Shown in pieces: positions 1-6,051 of a stretch of DNA of 7,759 nucleotides (the stretch's first letter is position 1; the number at the start of each line of letters is the position of its first letter). Location of the stretch: the NCBI RefSeq assembly GCF_938045595.1, contig NZ_CALIBB010000151.1:1-7759 (forward strand). The letters are read 5' to 3'. The notes under the pieces were generated by a model. The model did not search any database and was not told the DNA's origin. It saw only the letters and a program-made list of their open reading frames with translations. This stretch comes from an uncultured Campylobacter sp. (GTDB lineage Bacteria > Campylobacterota > Campylobacteria > Campylobacterales > Campylobacteraceae). The translations under genes and the position numbers were made by a program.

Positions 1-1809
1 GCTAAATTTAGGATCAAATTTCGGCACGGCTAGCTCGCCTCCCATAGTAGAAAAATTATGCGGCGGGATGGAGTCTTGCTCCGCTGCAGATTCTTGCGAA
101 GTGGAGCTTTGCTTGGAATTTTCAGCGGCGGAATTTTGCACAAAATTTTGCGAAGTAGAATTTTGCACGCTAGCCGGGCTTTGCGGCGCTGGATTTTCTG
201 CAGCTGCGTTTGAGGCAGAATTTTGCGAAGTAGAATTTTGAGTCGTAGAGTTTTGTTCGGCATTTGCTGCGCTAGGATACAATGCGGCCAAACTCAAAGC
301 CAACGCGCCTACTAATGCCAATGCCGCACCTTTAGTGCCGCGTCGCGATTTTTTGGCGCGTTTTGATATGGAGCTTTCTGCGGAGCTTACGGGCACCGAG
401 CTAGACGCGGAATTTTTAGAATTTACATCTTTTTCTCGAGCAAGATGCGTATTTTCGCTGATTAAGCGCGAGAGCTTGAAAAAGCGCGAGCCCCGGTTGA
501 AAAAGTTAAAAAACATCCCTACGCAAAGCAAAAAATAACCGATGTAAGTTGGAACTTTACCGGGGTCTTTATTGACCGAAAGCACGGTGCCACGCTCATC
601 CGTGTCGTATGAGCTTTGGAAAAATCGGTATCCGCCGTAATCGAGCACGTGATTCATAAAAATATCATAATCAAAGCTCGTATTGCCGTCTTTTAGCGTG
701 ATTTCGCTTTTATATCCGGAGGGCGAATTGGTGCCTGGATAGCGATCCATCACAAAGTCGCGAAGCGCGATTTTAAAAGGCAGATGAAGCATCTTTGGCG
801 CCAAGGCTACGATGAAATTCTTATCACCCACCTTGTAGCTAGCACCATGCGAATCCCTAGGCACGTAGATTTCGCGACTCTGCCCCGCAAAGCTTAGCGT
901 AGCTACTACGCCGGGCTCACCCGGTAAATTCGCAGCGACCGGGACGAATTTCTCGACCGCGGAGCTAAGCAGGCTAACAGGGGCAAAATTTATTCCGTCG
1001 AAGCTATAAAGCAAGAGATTGCCTAGCGGATTATCCTCGTTTCTCTTAAGCGGCGCAGTGCTCATATCAGCCATTTTAGTGGCGTTTATATCAAGACTTG
1101 AGTTTAAATAGAATTTGCCGTCTTTGGATTTTATGTAGATGAAATTCTTACTTTTAGGCTCTGCGTTAAAAGTGATACTAAGCTCGCCTATCTCCATGCT
1201 TTCACCCGATTGCAAGGAGACATTTTGGCTGCCAACGTTGTTGGAAAATAATAACTCCACGCGCGCAGGAGCCTGTCCGGTCGGATCTTGCACCCATTTT
1301 AGCTCGCCGTGTTCTATTAGCTCTTTAAATTTTAAATTTGCGATCCTACCCTCTACGTCTAGATTGAGATCGAAGTTCATCCGTCCTGCGCCGTTTAAAA
1401 ATTTGCTCTCGTCAGCAGATATAAACTCGCCGTCACTGCCTAAAGTAAGAAGCTGAACGACCTCGTCTTTAGTCGTTACGATCGAGCTCTCGCTGCCCTC
1501 TCTTATATGGATATTGCCCTCAAAGCCGAAATATCTCGTCAAAATCGCTCCAGCAAGCATAAACAAAAAGCTTGCGTGAAAGATTAGCGCAGGCAGCGTG
1601 CGAAGTTTAATCATGCGGTAGCGATAGATATTGTAGGTTAAATTTACTCCCAAAAGCACCATCAGCGCGCCAAACCACGCAGTAGAATAAACCATCGCCC
1701 AAGCTACTTCCGTGCCGTAAGCGGTCTCTACAAAAGTAGCGATTGCACAGGCTAGCGCCAAAATCAGTAGCATCACTGACGCGCACTCCATACTAAAAAA
1801 TGTCTTCAT
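1..1809 (-). CDS. ccsBA: CcsBA-type cytochrome c biogenesis protein, ResB/CcsB half (partial, runs off the left edge)
   Basis: System II cytochrome c maturation: CcsBA carries haem across the inner membrane and attaches it to CXXCH apocytochromes in the periplasm. The frame is open for 603 codons from ATG 1809 to base 1 with no stop. AAGGA (1815-1819) lies 5 bases before the start. Membrane segments fall near residues 8-27, 43-60, 74-92, 421-438 and 494-511. His78 in the third segment (IFHASF) probably matches the haem-binding His77 described for Helicobacter hepaticus CcsBA. The large periplasmic loop ends in a classic ResB signature, HVLDYGGYRFFQSSYD (387-402), followed by GTVLSVNKDPGK. After the fifth segment comes a repetitive Gln/Asn/Ser/Thr/Ala linker (about 519-578). 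In ε-proteobacterial fused proteins of roughly 900-1100 residues a CcsA (WWD) domain follows; here it lies outside the window, so the fusion is inferred from the family. A separate ResB protein is less likely, given the fifth segment and its periplasmic extension. Confidence 0.9.
   Translation of the reverse strand, partial: MKTFFSMECASVMLLILALACAIATFVETAYGTEVAWAMVYSTAWFGALMVLLGVNLTYNIYRYRMIKLRTLPALIFHASFLFMLAGAILTRYFGFEGNIHIREGSESSIVTTKDEVVQLLTLGSDGEFISADESKFLNGAGRMNFDLNLDVEGRIANLKFKELIEHGELKWVQDPTGQAPARVELLFSNNVGSQNVSLQSGESMEIGELSITFNAEPKSKNFIYIKSKDGKFYLNSSLDINATKMADMSTAPLKRNEDNPLGNLLLYSFDGINFAPVSLLSSAVEKFVPVAANLPGEPGVVATLSFAGQSREIYVPRDSHGASYKVGDKNFIVALAPKMLHLPFKIALRDFVMDRYPGTNSPSGYKSEITLKDGNTSFDYDIFMNHVLDYGGYRFFQSSYDTDERGTVLSVNKDPGKVPTYIGYFLLCVGMFFNFFNRGSRFFKLSRLISENTHLAREKDVNSKNSASSSVPVSSAESSISKRAKKSRRGTKGAALALVGALALSLAALYPSAANAEQNSTTQNSTSQNSASNAAAENPAPQSPASVQNSTSQNFVQNSAAENSKQSSTSQESAAEQDSIPPHNFSTMGGELAVPKFDPKFS
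76..255 (-). repeat. Imperfect in-frame repeats encoding a QNSTSQNSA-type linker in CcsBA
   Basis: Residues about 519-578 of the CcsBA reading frame are degenerate copies of a Q-N-S-T-S/T unit (QNSTT, QNSTSQNSAS, QNSTSQNF, QNSAAENS, KQSSTSQES). At DNA level there is an exact 22-base direct repeat at 144-165 and 219-240, 75 bases (25 codons) apart. More diverged copies lie near 236-255 and 91-112. The spacing keeps the frame open, which fits growth by slippage or unequal recombination under coding selection. The segment follows a membrane helix ending in SAANAEQ, so it should lie in the periplasm as a flexible linker before the CcsA part. Confidence 0.8.
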
Positions 1810-1849
1810 TGATTTCCTTTAGATTTACGAGGGTTTTCAAAATCGCGAG

Positions 1850-1858
1850 ATTTTAGCA
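1850..1858 (-). promoter_or_regulatory. Probable ccsBA promoter (extended -10)
   Basis: On the minus strand TGCTAAAAT (hexamer TAAAAT at 1855-1850) matches the extended -10 typical of Campylobacter sigma-70 promoters. The upstream 30 bases are rich in A and T runs rather than carrying a -35 box, which is usual in this genus. Transcription would start near 1843, giving a leader of about 35 bases that contains the AAGGA site. Confidence 0.55.
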
Positions 1859-2072
1859 AAAATTGCTTAATTTTTCATTTTACGACTTGCAAGCGCACGC
1901 CTACTAGCGTAGCGCGAATATGCGTTAAGATGCTTTGATAAAGCGGTAAAATTCTCGCATTGGGCATTCGCGTAGGAATTTAACGGTGCGGATAAAATTT
2001 TATAAAATGCTGCGAAATTTAGTAAATTCTATTAAATTTCATGCGCCATCTCATAGCGTAATTTCTAATTTA

Positions 2073-2110
2073 GAATTCCGCTGCGATAAAATTTTATCTT
2101 TGCGGAATTC
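2073..2110 (-). terminator. Nested palindrome behind creA, possible terminator
   Basis: Perfect 9-base arms GAATTCCGC (2073-2081) and GCGGAATTC (2102-2110) enclose a second perfect palindrome, GATAAAATTTTATC (2085-2098), separated by a 3-by-3 internal loop. The structure begins 7 bases after the creA stop. It would fold as a long hairpin in creA mRNA, but no clear U run follows on either strand. Terminator or 3' stabiliser is therefore an inference from position. Confidence 0.45.
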
Positions 2111-2117
2111 CTTATTA

Positions 2118-2609
2118 TTATTTTTTGCCTTGGGTATATGCGAGCTCGCACACGTCGCCCACGGCTTGGTGGCACGGGATCGCCGAGATCGAGTTATTGG
2201 GCGAGCCGTCAATCACTTTGTCTGAATAAACCAAATAGATTAGCGAGCCCTGCACCGCGTCGTAAAGCCTAACTACATGGGTCTTTTTGAAGATCAACGA
2301 GCTGCGTTTTTCAAAAATATCCTCTTTTTTCAGCTCCTCTTTAATGATGATTTTAGGCGCTGTCTGCACGCACGACACAGAGGCTTCGGAGCGGTCCTCC
2401 TCCACGCCGATGATCTCTTTGGCGCCGCCTTTTTTGGCGTAAGAGACGTAGCAGGTCACGCCGTCGATCTTAGGATCTTTAACCGCGATGACTTCGATGC
2501 GATCGTCTTTGCCAAAAATTCTAAACGAAGTATTTACGCTACCTACGAGCTCGTAATCGCCCGCGCAAGCAAAAGCCGCTAAAATCGCTGCTAGAATAAA
2601 TTTTTTCAT
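2118..2609 (-). CDS. creA: CreA family exported protein
   Basis: A 163-residue protein resembling E. coli CreA, a small exported protein of unclear function. The name 'catabolite regulation' reflects its position beside creBCD rather than a known activity. Residues 1-16 form a signal peptide (KK followed by a hydrophobic Ala/Leu stretch), with likely cleavage after Ala-Cys-Ala. CreA hallmarks follow: VGSVNTSFRIFG (22-33), DP..DGVTCYVS.AK.GG (45-62), EDRSEASVSC (71-80), KRSSLIFK (101-108), VVRLYDA (112-118) and YSDKV..GSP.N.ISA.P (128-145). The start is ATG 2609, because AAGGA (2615-2619) sits 5 bases before it; an in-frame ATG at 2645 lies upstream of that site. The mature form has Cys53, Cys80, Cys146 and Cys154. 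The last two are in a tail that extends past where I recall the E. coli protein ending. It is transcribed away from the mutase gene. A lipoprotein reading (AFAC) is possible but weak. Confidence 0.88.
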   Translation of the reverse strand: MKKFILAAILAAFACAGDYELVGSVNTSFRIFGKDDRIEVIAVKDPKIDGVTCYVSYAKKGGAKEIIGVEEDRSEASVSCVQTAPKIIIKEELKKEDIFEKRSSLIFKKTHVVRLYDAVQGSLIYLVYSDKVIDGSPNNSISAIPCHQAVGDVCELAYTQGKK

Positions 2610-2635
2610 AACCATCCTTTGGAATTTTAGCGGCG

Positions 2636-2641
2636 ATTTTA
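2636..2641 (-). promoter_or_regulatory. Candidate creA -10 element
   Basis: On the minus strand TAAAAT (2641-2636) lies 27 bases before the creA start, downstream of an AT-rich stretch (TATTTATATTATAAAT) that could alternatively supply the -10. Either placement gives a divergent promoter pair with the mutase operon inside a 98-base intergenic region. Confidence 0.4.
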
Positions 2642-2672
2642 TCATTTATAATATAAATATTAAGCAAGTTTT

Positions 2673-2680
2673 TATAAAAT
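2673..2680 (+). promoter_or_regulatory. Candidate promoter of the mutase-alr-lemA-TPM operon
   Basis: TATAAAAT at 2673-2680 is a good sigma-70 -10 element, preceded by T-rich sequence. Transcription from about 2687 would leave a 20-base leader carrying AAGGA (2698-2702), which is 5 bases before ATG 2708. It is the only obvious promoter ahead of the six plus-strand genes. Confidence 0.5.
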
Positions 2681-2707
2681 ACCGCGATTTAAATTTAAAG
2701 GAATTTT

Positions 2708-4078
2708 ATGATCGAAGATATCTTTAGAGAATACGATATTCGCGGCATCGTGGGTGGGGAGCTAAACGAGCGCAGCGTAAAGGCGATCGGCTTCGCGCTT
2801 GGCAAACATATCGCAAATCTGGGGCTTGAGCGCGTTAGCGTGGGATACGACGCCCGCCTTAGCGCGGATGAGCTTTTCGGCTATTTCGTAAGCGGGCTAA
2901 ATTTCGCCGGGTTGCGGGTTTATAATATCGGCTTGCTACCGACGCCGGTGGGCTATTTTAGCGTATTTACGCATAAATTTGACGCAAACGTAATGATTAC
3001 CGGCTCGCACAATCCTAAAAATTACAACGGCTTTAAGATCACGATCGGCACGGACAGCTTCTTCGGCGAGGATTTGAAGCGCCTAGGTGCGCAGGTGCGG
3101 GAGCTGATGAGTTCAAATTTTGAAATTCCAACTGATGTAGGCGCCCAGAGGTATGATATTTTAAGCGAGTATCTAGCATATTTTGAGAAGGAATTTGCGG
3201 CTCTTAAGGGCTTTGCTACGCCTTTTATAATCGACTGTGCAAACGGAGCTGCAGGCGTTACGACTACTAAAATCGTCGAAAGGCTAAAGCTAAACGCTAA
3301 AGTTTTATTTCCACAGCCAGACGGTAACTTCCCAAACCACCACCCCGATCCCAGCGAGGAGAAAAATTTAGCGGATCTTAAAGTCGCGATGAAGCAAGAC
3401 GGCGTGGCTTTGGGCTTCGGCTTTGACGGAGATGCCGATAGGATCGCTGTGCTAACTCCGCGCCGCAACATCAAAGGCGACGAGCTAGCCTGCCTGCTTG
3501 CCCTAAATATGACCCATCCGCGCATCCTAGGCGAGGTCAAATGCTCGCAGGCGATGTACGATACCATCGATAAGATCGGCAAAAGCTTCATGGGCAAGAC
3601 CGGCCACAGCAATATCAAAAAGGCGATGAAGGAGCTAGGCATTGATCTTGCCGCGGAGGTTAGCGGGCATATTTATTTTAAAGAGCGATATTTCGGCTTT
3701 GATGATGGCGTATATGCGATGATGCGCGTGCTTGAGCTCGTAGCTAAAGGATATGATTTAGACGCCGAACTAGACAAGCTACCGCGAGTTTTTAGCACCG
3801 ACGAGATAAAATTTAATACGAGTGAGGAGGCGAAATTTAAGATCATCGAAGCTCTTAAAGCTCAAATCCACGCAGGTATCGCGGAGCTGCCACCCATCCG
3901 CGATATTATCGAGATCGACGGCATCAGAGTGAGGTTTGATAACGGCTGGGCACTCGTACGGGCAAGCAACACCACGCCTGTGATCGTAACTCGCTTCGAG
4001 GCCAGCAGCCCTGAGTTTCGCGACGAGATGCAGCGCGTATTTTTAGGTAAACTAGAAAATTTAAAGGACCAGAGATGA
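2708..4078 (+). CDS. Phosphomannomutase/phosphoglucomutase (alpha-D-phosphohexomutase family)
   Basis: A cytoplasmic enzyme of 456 residues, the normal size for the bacterial PMM/PGM (AlgC/ManB-like) group. It interconverts hexose 1- and 6-phosphates, feeding GDP-mannose or UDP-glucose and hence LOS, capsule or glycoprotein glycans. All four active-site elements are present. The N-terminal FREYDIRGIVG (6-16) opens domain 1. The phosphoserine loop TGSHNP has catalytic Ser100. The metal loop DGDADR is at 240-245. The sugar loop is EVSGH (317-321), where GEMSGH is usual. The phosphate-binding loop RASNTTP is at 418-424. The start has AAGGA 5 bases upstream. The stop overlaps the next gene in ATGA. 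Whether mannose or glucose phosphates are preferred cannot be read from the sequence. Other hexosamine mutases (GlmM) are less likely, given the loop sequences. Confidence 0.93.
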   Translation: MIEDIFREYDIRGIVGGELNERSVKAIGFALGKHIANLGLERVSVGYDARLSADELFGYFVSGLNFAGLRVYNIGLLPTPVGYFSVFTHKFDANVMITGSHNPKNYNGFKITIGTDSFFGEDLKRLGAQVRELMSSNFEIPTDVGAQRYDILSEYLAYFEKEFAALKGFATPFIIDCANGAAGVTTTKIVERLKLNAKVLFPQPDGNFPNHHPDPSEEKNLADLKVAMKQDGVALGFGFDGDADRIAVLTPRRNIKGDELACLLALNMTHPRILGEVKCSQAMYDTIDKIGKSFMGKTGHSNIKKAMKELGIDLAAEVSGHIYFKERYFGFDDGVYAMMRVLELVAKGYDLDAELDKLPRVFSTDEIKFNTSEEAKFKIIEALKAQIHAGIAELPPIRDIIEIDGIRVRFDNGWALVRASNTTPVIVTRFEASSPEFRDEMQRVFLGKLENLKDQR

Positions 4079-4320
4079 ACGAATATGAAAAGCAAGAGGT
4101 TGAAAAAAATATAAAAGAGCTTTTAGCTGCGAGAGCGGAATTTTTTAAATTCTTAGATGAGCGCGTGCCAAAGATCGCGGGTACCGACGTGTTTGATTTC
4201 GAGCGTGCAGGTGCGGCTAGCTTGAAAGAAGTTTATGCGAAATTCTACGGATACGACTACGCTGCGCGCAAGCTGTTGCCATACTTATACCGCACTTACG
4301 GACTAAATTTCGATGTCTGA
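4075..4320 (+). CDS. Small protein of unknown function between the mutase and alr
   Basis: I do not recognise this 81-residue protein. It is very probably translated: AAGGA (4064-4068) lies 6 bases before ATG 4075, its start overlaps the mutase stop by 4 bases, and its end overlaps alr by 8. It has no signal peptide or membrane segment. Residues 1-30 are strongly charged and look helical, possibly coiled coil (EYEKQEVEKNIKELLAARAEF). The second half carries an aromatic cluster (AKFYGYDYAARKLLPYLYRTYGLNF, 55-79). The composition suits a small soluble helical cytoplasmic protein. Position suggests a role linked to Alr or the mutase, or simply translational coupling, but this is a guess from context. 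Confidence 0.75.
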   Translation: MNEYEKQEVEKNIKELLAARAEFFKFLDERVPKIAGTDVFDFERAGAASLKEVYAKFYGYDYAARKLLPYLYRTYGLNFDV

Positions 4321-5326
4321 GATCATCTTAGATCGCGCCGCTTATGTGCACAATCTAGCGCAAATCGCCGCCAAAGTAGGTGGAGCGGAGCGAGTATTTT
4401 TGGTAGCCAAGGATAATTCATACGGCCATGGCTGCAGACTTTGCTGTGAGGAAGCGGCAAAGCTAGGCTTCGTACGCGCTGTAACGCGAAGTGCTGCGGA
4501 AGCTGCGCAAATTGCGGATTTATTTGATGAAATTTTAGTGCTCTCGCACATTCCGCGCGGGGACGAGGACGAGCAGTTTTGCTACGCAGTAAATGATCTG
4601 AGCTACTTCGCGCGTCTTAAACGAGGGCTTAAAATTTATATCGCTGCAGATACTGCTATGCACCGCAACGGCATCGGTGCGAGCGAGTTAGATGAGGCGC
4701 TTAGGCTATGCAAGGCGGGCGGATTTAAGCTTCGTGGCTTTTTCACACACTTTCGCGCAAGCGACGAGCTAAGTGGAGATTTTTTCGCACAAAAGCAAAA
4801 TTTCATAGAATTTAAGCGTATCGCGGGACAAAAAGCCGCAGCCACGGGCTTTGGAAATTTAAAATTTCATTCGAGCAACTCCGCAGCTATCGAGCGAAGT
4901 GCGGGCTTTGAGGACGAATACGTGCGCGTGGGTATGGCACAGTTTGGCTATCCTCAGTTTGACGAGAGCCTAAATTTACGCCCTGTGCTAAAGCTCTATG
5001 CCGATCTGATCAGCTCGCGCGTGCTGAAAAAAGGCGAGCGCGTGGGCTACGGCGCGAAATTTGAAGCGCCACGCGATATGAAGATCGGCACATACGATCT
5101 GGGCTACGCAGACGGGCTATTTCGCTACGACGGCGAGGGCGAGCTAGCGCTTGCAAGCGGGCAAAAAATGCTCGGAAAAATGTCGATGGATAGCTTCTGC
5201 GCGGAATTCGGCGGAGAGCGAGTTTGCGTGCTGGACGATGCGCAGATTTGGGCAAAGCGCCTCGGCACGATCGAATATGAAATTTTAGTCAAATTAAATT
5301 CCAACATCCCAAGGAGATTTCAATGA
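4313..5326 (+). CDS. alr: Alanine racemase
   Basis: PLP-dependent cytoplasmic enzyme that converts L-alanine to D-alanine for peptidoglycan. It has 337 residues, slightly shorter than many Alr proteins. The N-terminal PLP barrel carries Lys33 in VAKDNSYGHG (31-40; family consensus VVKANAYGHG), the lysine expected to form the Schiff base. The C-terminal domain has VGYGAKF with Tyr246, matching the catalytic tyrosine 265 of the Geobacillus enzyme, and LGYADG with Tyr265 exactly 19 residues later, the spacing of Tyr265 and Tyr284 there. The substrate-binding SMD motif (GKMSMDSF) and a final IEYEILVKLNSNIPRRF also fit. The ribosome site is weak (GGA 10 bases upstream), so translation is probably coupled to the preceding overlapping gene. 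The stop overlaps the lemA start. Confidence 0.92.
   Translation: MSEIILDRAAYVHNLAQIAAKVGGAERVFLVAKDNSYGHGCRLCCEEAAKLGFVRAVTRSAAEAAQIADLFDEILVLSHIPRGDEDEQFCYAVNDLSYFARLKRGLKIYIAADTAMHRNGIGASELDEALRLCKAGGFKLRGFFTHFRASDELSGDFFAQKQNFIEFKRIAGQKAAATGFGNLKFHSSNSAAIERSAGFEDEYVRVGMAQFGYPQFDESLNLRPVLKLYADLISSRVLKKGERVGYGAKFEAPRDMKIGTYDLGYADGLFRYDGEGELALASGQKMLGKMSMDSFCAEFGGERVCVLDDAQIWAKRLGTIEYEILVKLNSNIPRRFQ
5311..5316 (+). promoter_or_regulatory. Strong ribosome binding site of lemA
   Basis: AAGGAG sits 6 bases before ATG 5323, inside the last codons of alr. It fixes the LemA start ahead of a 36-residue charged N-terminal extension and argues for independent strong initiation as well as coupling. 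Confidence 0.7.
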
Positions 5327-6036
5327 AAGAGCTACAAGGAGAGAATAACGAGCGTATAGATTACGACGATAAAGGCTTATCTGCGCGAGGCGAGAGCTTT
5401 GGCGGAGGAGAGTATCCGCGCCAAAAAGGAGGGCTTCATATCTTAATCAAAGCTCTAATCGTCTTAGTGATTGCGGCGATTGCGTTTGCGATATTTGCAG
5501 TGCCTGTTTACAATAAACTCGTAAGCAAAGACGAAGAAGTTAAGGCCGCGTGGAGCCAGGTACAAAACCAATATCAGCGCCGCGCCGATTTGATTCCAAA
5601 TTTCGTAGAAACCGTCAAGGGCTACGCAAGCCATGAAAAAGATACCTTAGAAGGCGTTATAAATGCCCGCGCTAAGGCAACCGCTGTCAATATCAATGCA
5701 GAAAGTTTAGCGCAAGATCCGGAAGCGTTTGCGAAATTTAACGGCGCTCAAGGCGAGCTTAGCTCGGCCCTATCGCGCTTGATGCTGGTAGTCGAGCGCT
5801 ACCCGGATCTTAAGGCAAATCAGAATTTCGCCGATCTGCAAAATCAGCTCGAAGGCACGGAAAACCGCATCGCCGTAGCGCGCAAGGACTACATCGCTTC
5901 GGTGCAGGAATACAACAAGCTAATTAGAACCTTTCCTACGAACATCATCGCGCGCATCGTAGGACTAGGCGGCGCCAAACCTAGCTTTAGCGCTGATAGC
6001 TCAAGCCAAAAAGCCCCTAGCGTCTCGTTTAAATAA
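5323..6036 (+). CDS. lemA: LemA family membrane protein
   Basis: A 237-residue LemA-family protein. The biochemical function of the family is not established; members are membrane-anchored helical bundles often encoded next to TPM-domain proteins, as here. Residues 1-38 are polar and contain a glycine patch (SFGGGEYPRQKGG, 25-37). One membrane segment follows (about 40-60). The LemA core then begins with YNKLVSKDEEVKAAWSQVQNQYQRRADLIPNFVETVKGYASHE (63-105), the family signature. It continues with an SALSRLMLVVERYPDLKANQNFADLQNQLEGTENRIAVARKDY block to about residue 190, then FPTNIIARIVG. The tail (about 217-237) is Ser/Lys-rich and probably disordered. The start is supported by AAGGAG. The extension before the membrane helix is longer than in many LemA proteins, which usually begin close to the helix. 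Confidence 0.93.
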   Translation: MKELQGENNERIDYDDKGLSARGESFGGGEYPRQKGGLHILIKALIVLVIAAIAFAIFAVPVYNKLVSKDEEVKAAWSQVQNQYQRRADLIPNFVETVKGYASHEKDTLEGVINARAKATAVNINAESLAQDPEAFAKFNGAQGELSSALSRLMLVVERYPDLKANQNFADLQNQLEGTENRIAVARKDYIASVQEYNKLIRTFPTNIIARIVGLGGAKPSFSADSSSQKAPSVSFK

Positions 6037-6051
6037 CGCTAAAGGCGGCAA

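Larger units (their letters stand above)
1810..2117. other. Non-coding gap between ccsBA and creA
   Basis: I see no convincing gene in these 308 bases. They contain the presumed ccsBA promoter (1850-1858). An 8-base palindrome CTTGCAAG (1886-1893) sits about 43-50 bases upstream of the predicted transcription start. A GC-rich hairpin with one bulge (arms 1893-1900 and 1907-1915) and a small hairpin GCTTT-GAT-AAAGC (1932-1944) follow. An AT-rich hairpin with 8-base arms (2014-2021 and 2033-2040) and a nested palindrome (2073-2110) close to the creA stop complete the list. A GTG-initiated frame from 1986 crosses into the creA antisense and has no family-like features, so it was not called. Confidence 0.6.

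Noticed and set aside
30..263. 77-codon minus-strand frame rich in Lys/Ile/Leu repeats
   Set aside because: It is the same repetitive DNA that encodes the CcsBA linker, read in another frame; the CcsBA frame continues unbroken from the conserved ResB domain.
335..538. 67-codon plus-strand frame
   Set aside because: Antisense to the fourth and fifth membrane segments region of CcsBA; low-quality composition typical of a shadow.
1986..2225. GTG-initiated 79-codon plus-strand frame with an AGGA nearby
   Set aside because: Its second half is antisense to the conserved end of creA, and its first half runs through AT-rich hairpins; no family-like pattern is seen.
2610..2645. Longer creA start at 2645
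   Set aside because: It would place 12 residues before the signal peptide and bury the AAGGA site inside the gene; ATG 2609 follows that site at the normal distance and gives a standard signal peptide.
3022..3642. 206-codon minus-strand frame
   Set aside because: It lies wholly inside the phosphohexomutase, whose catalytic motifs are intact; a shadow frame.
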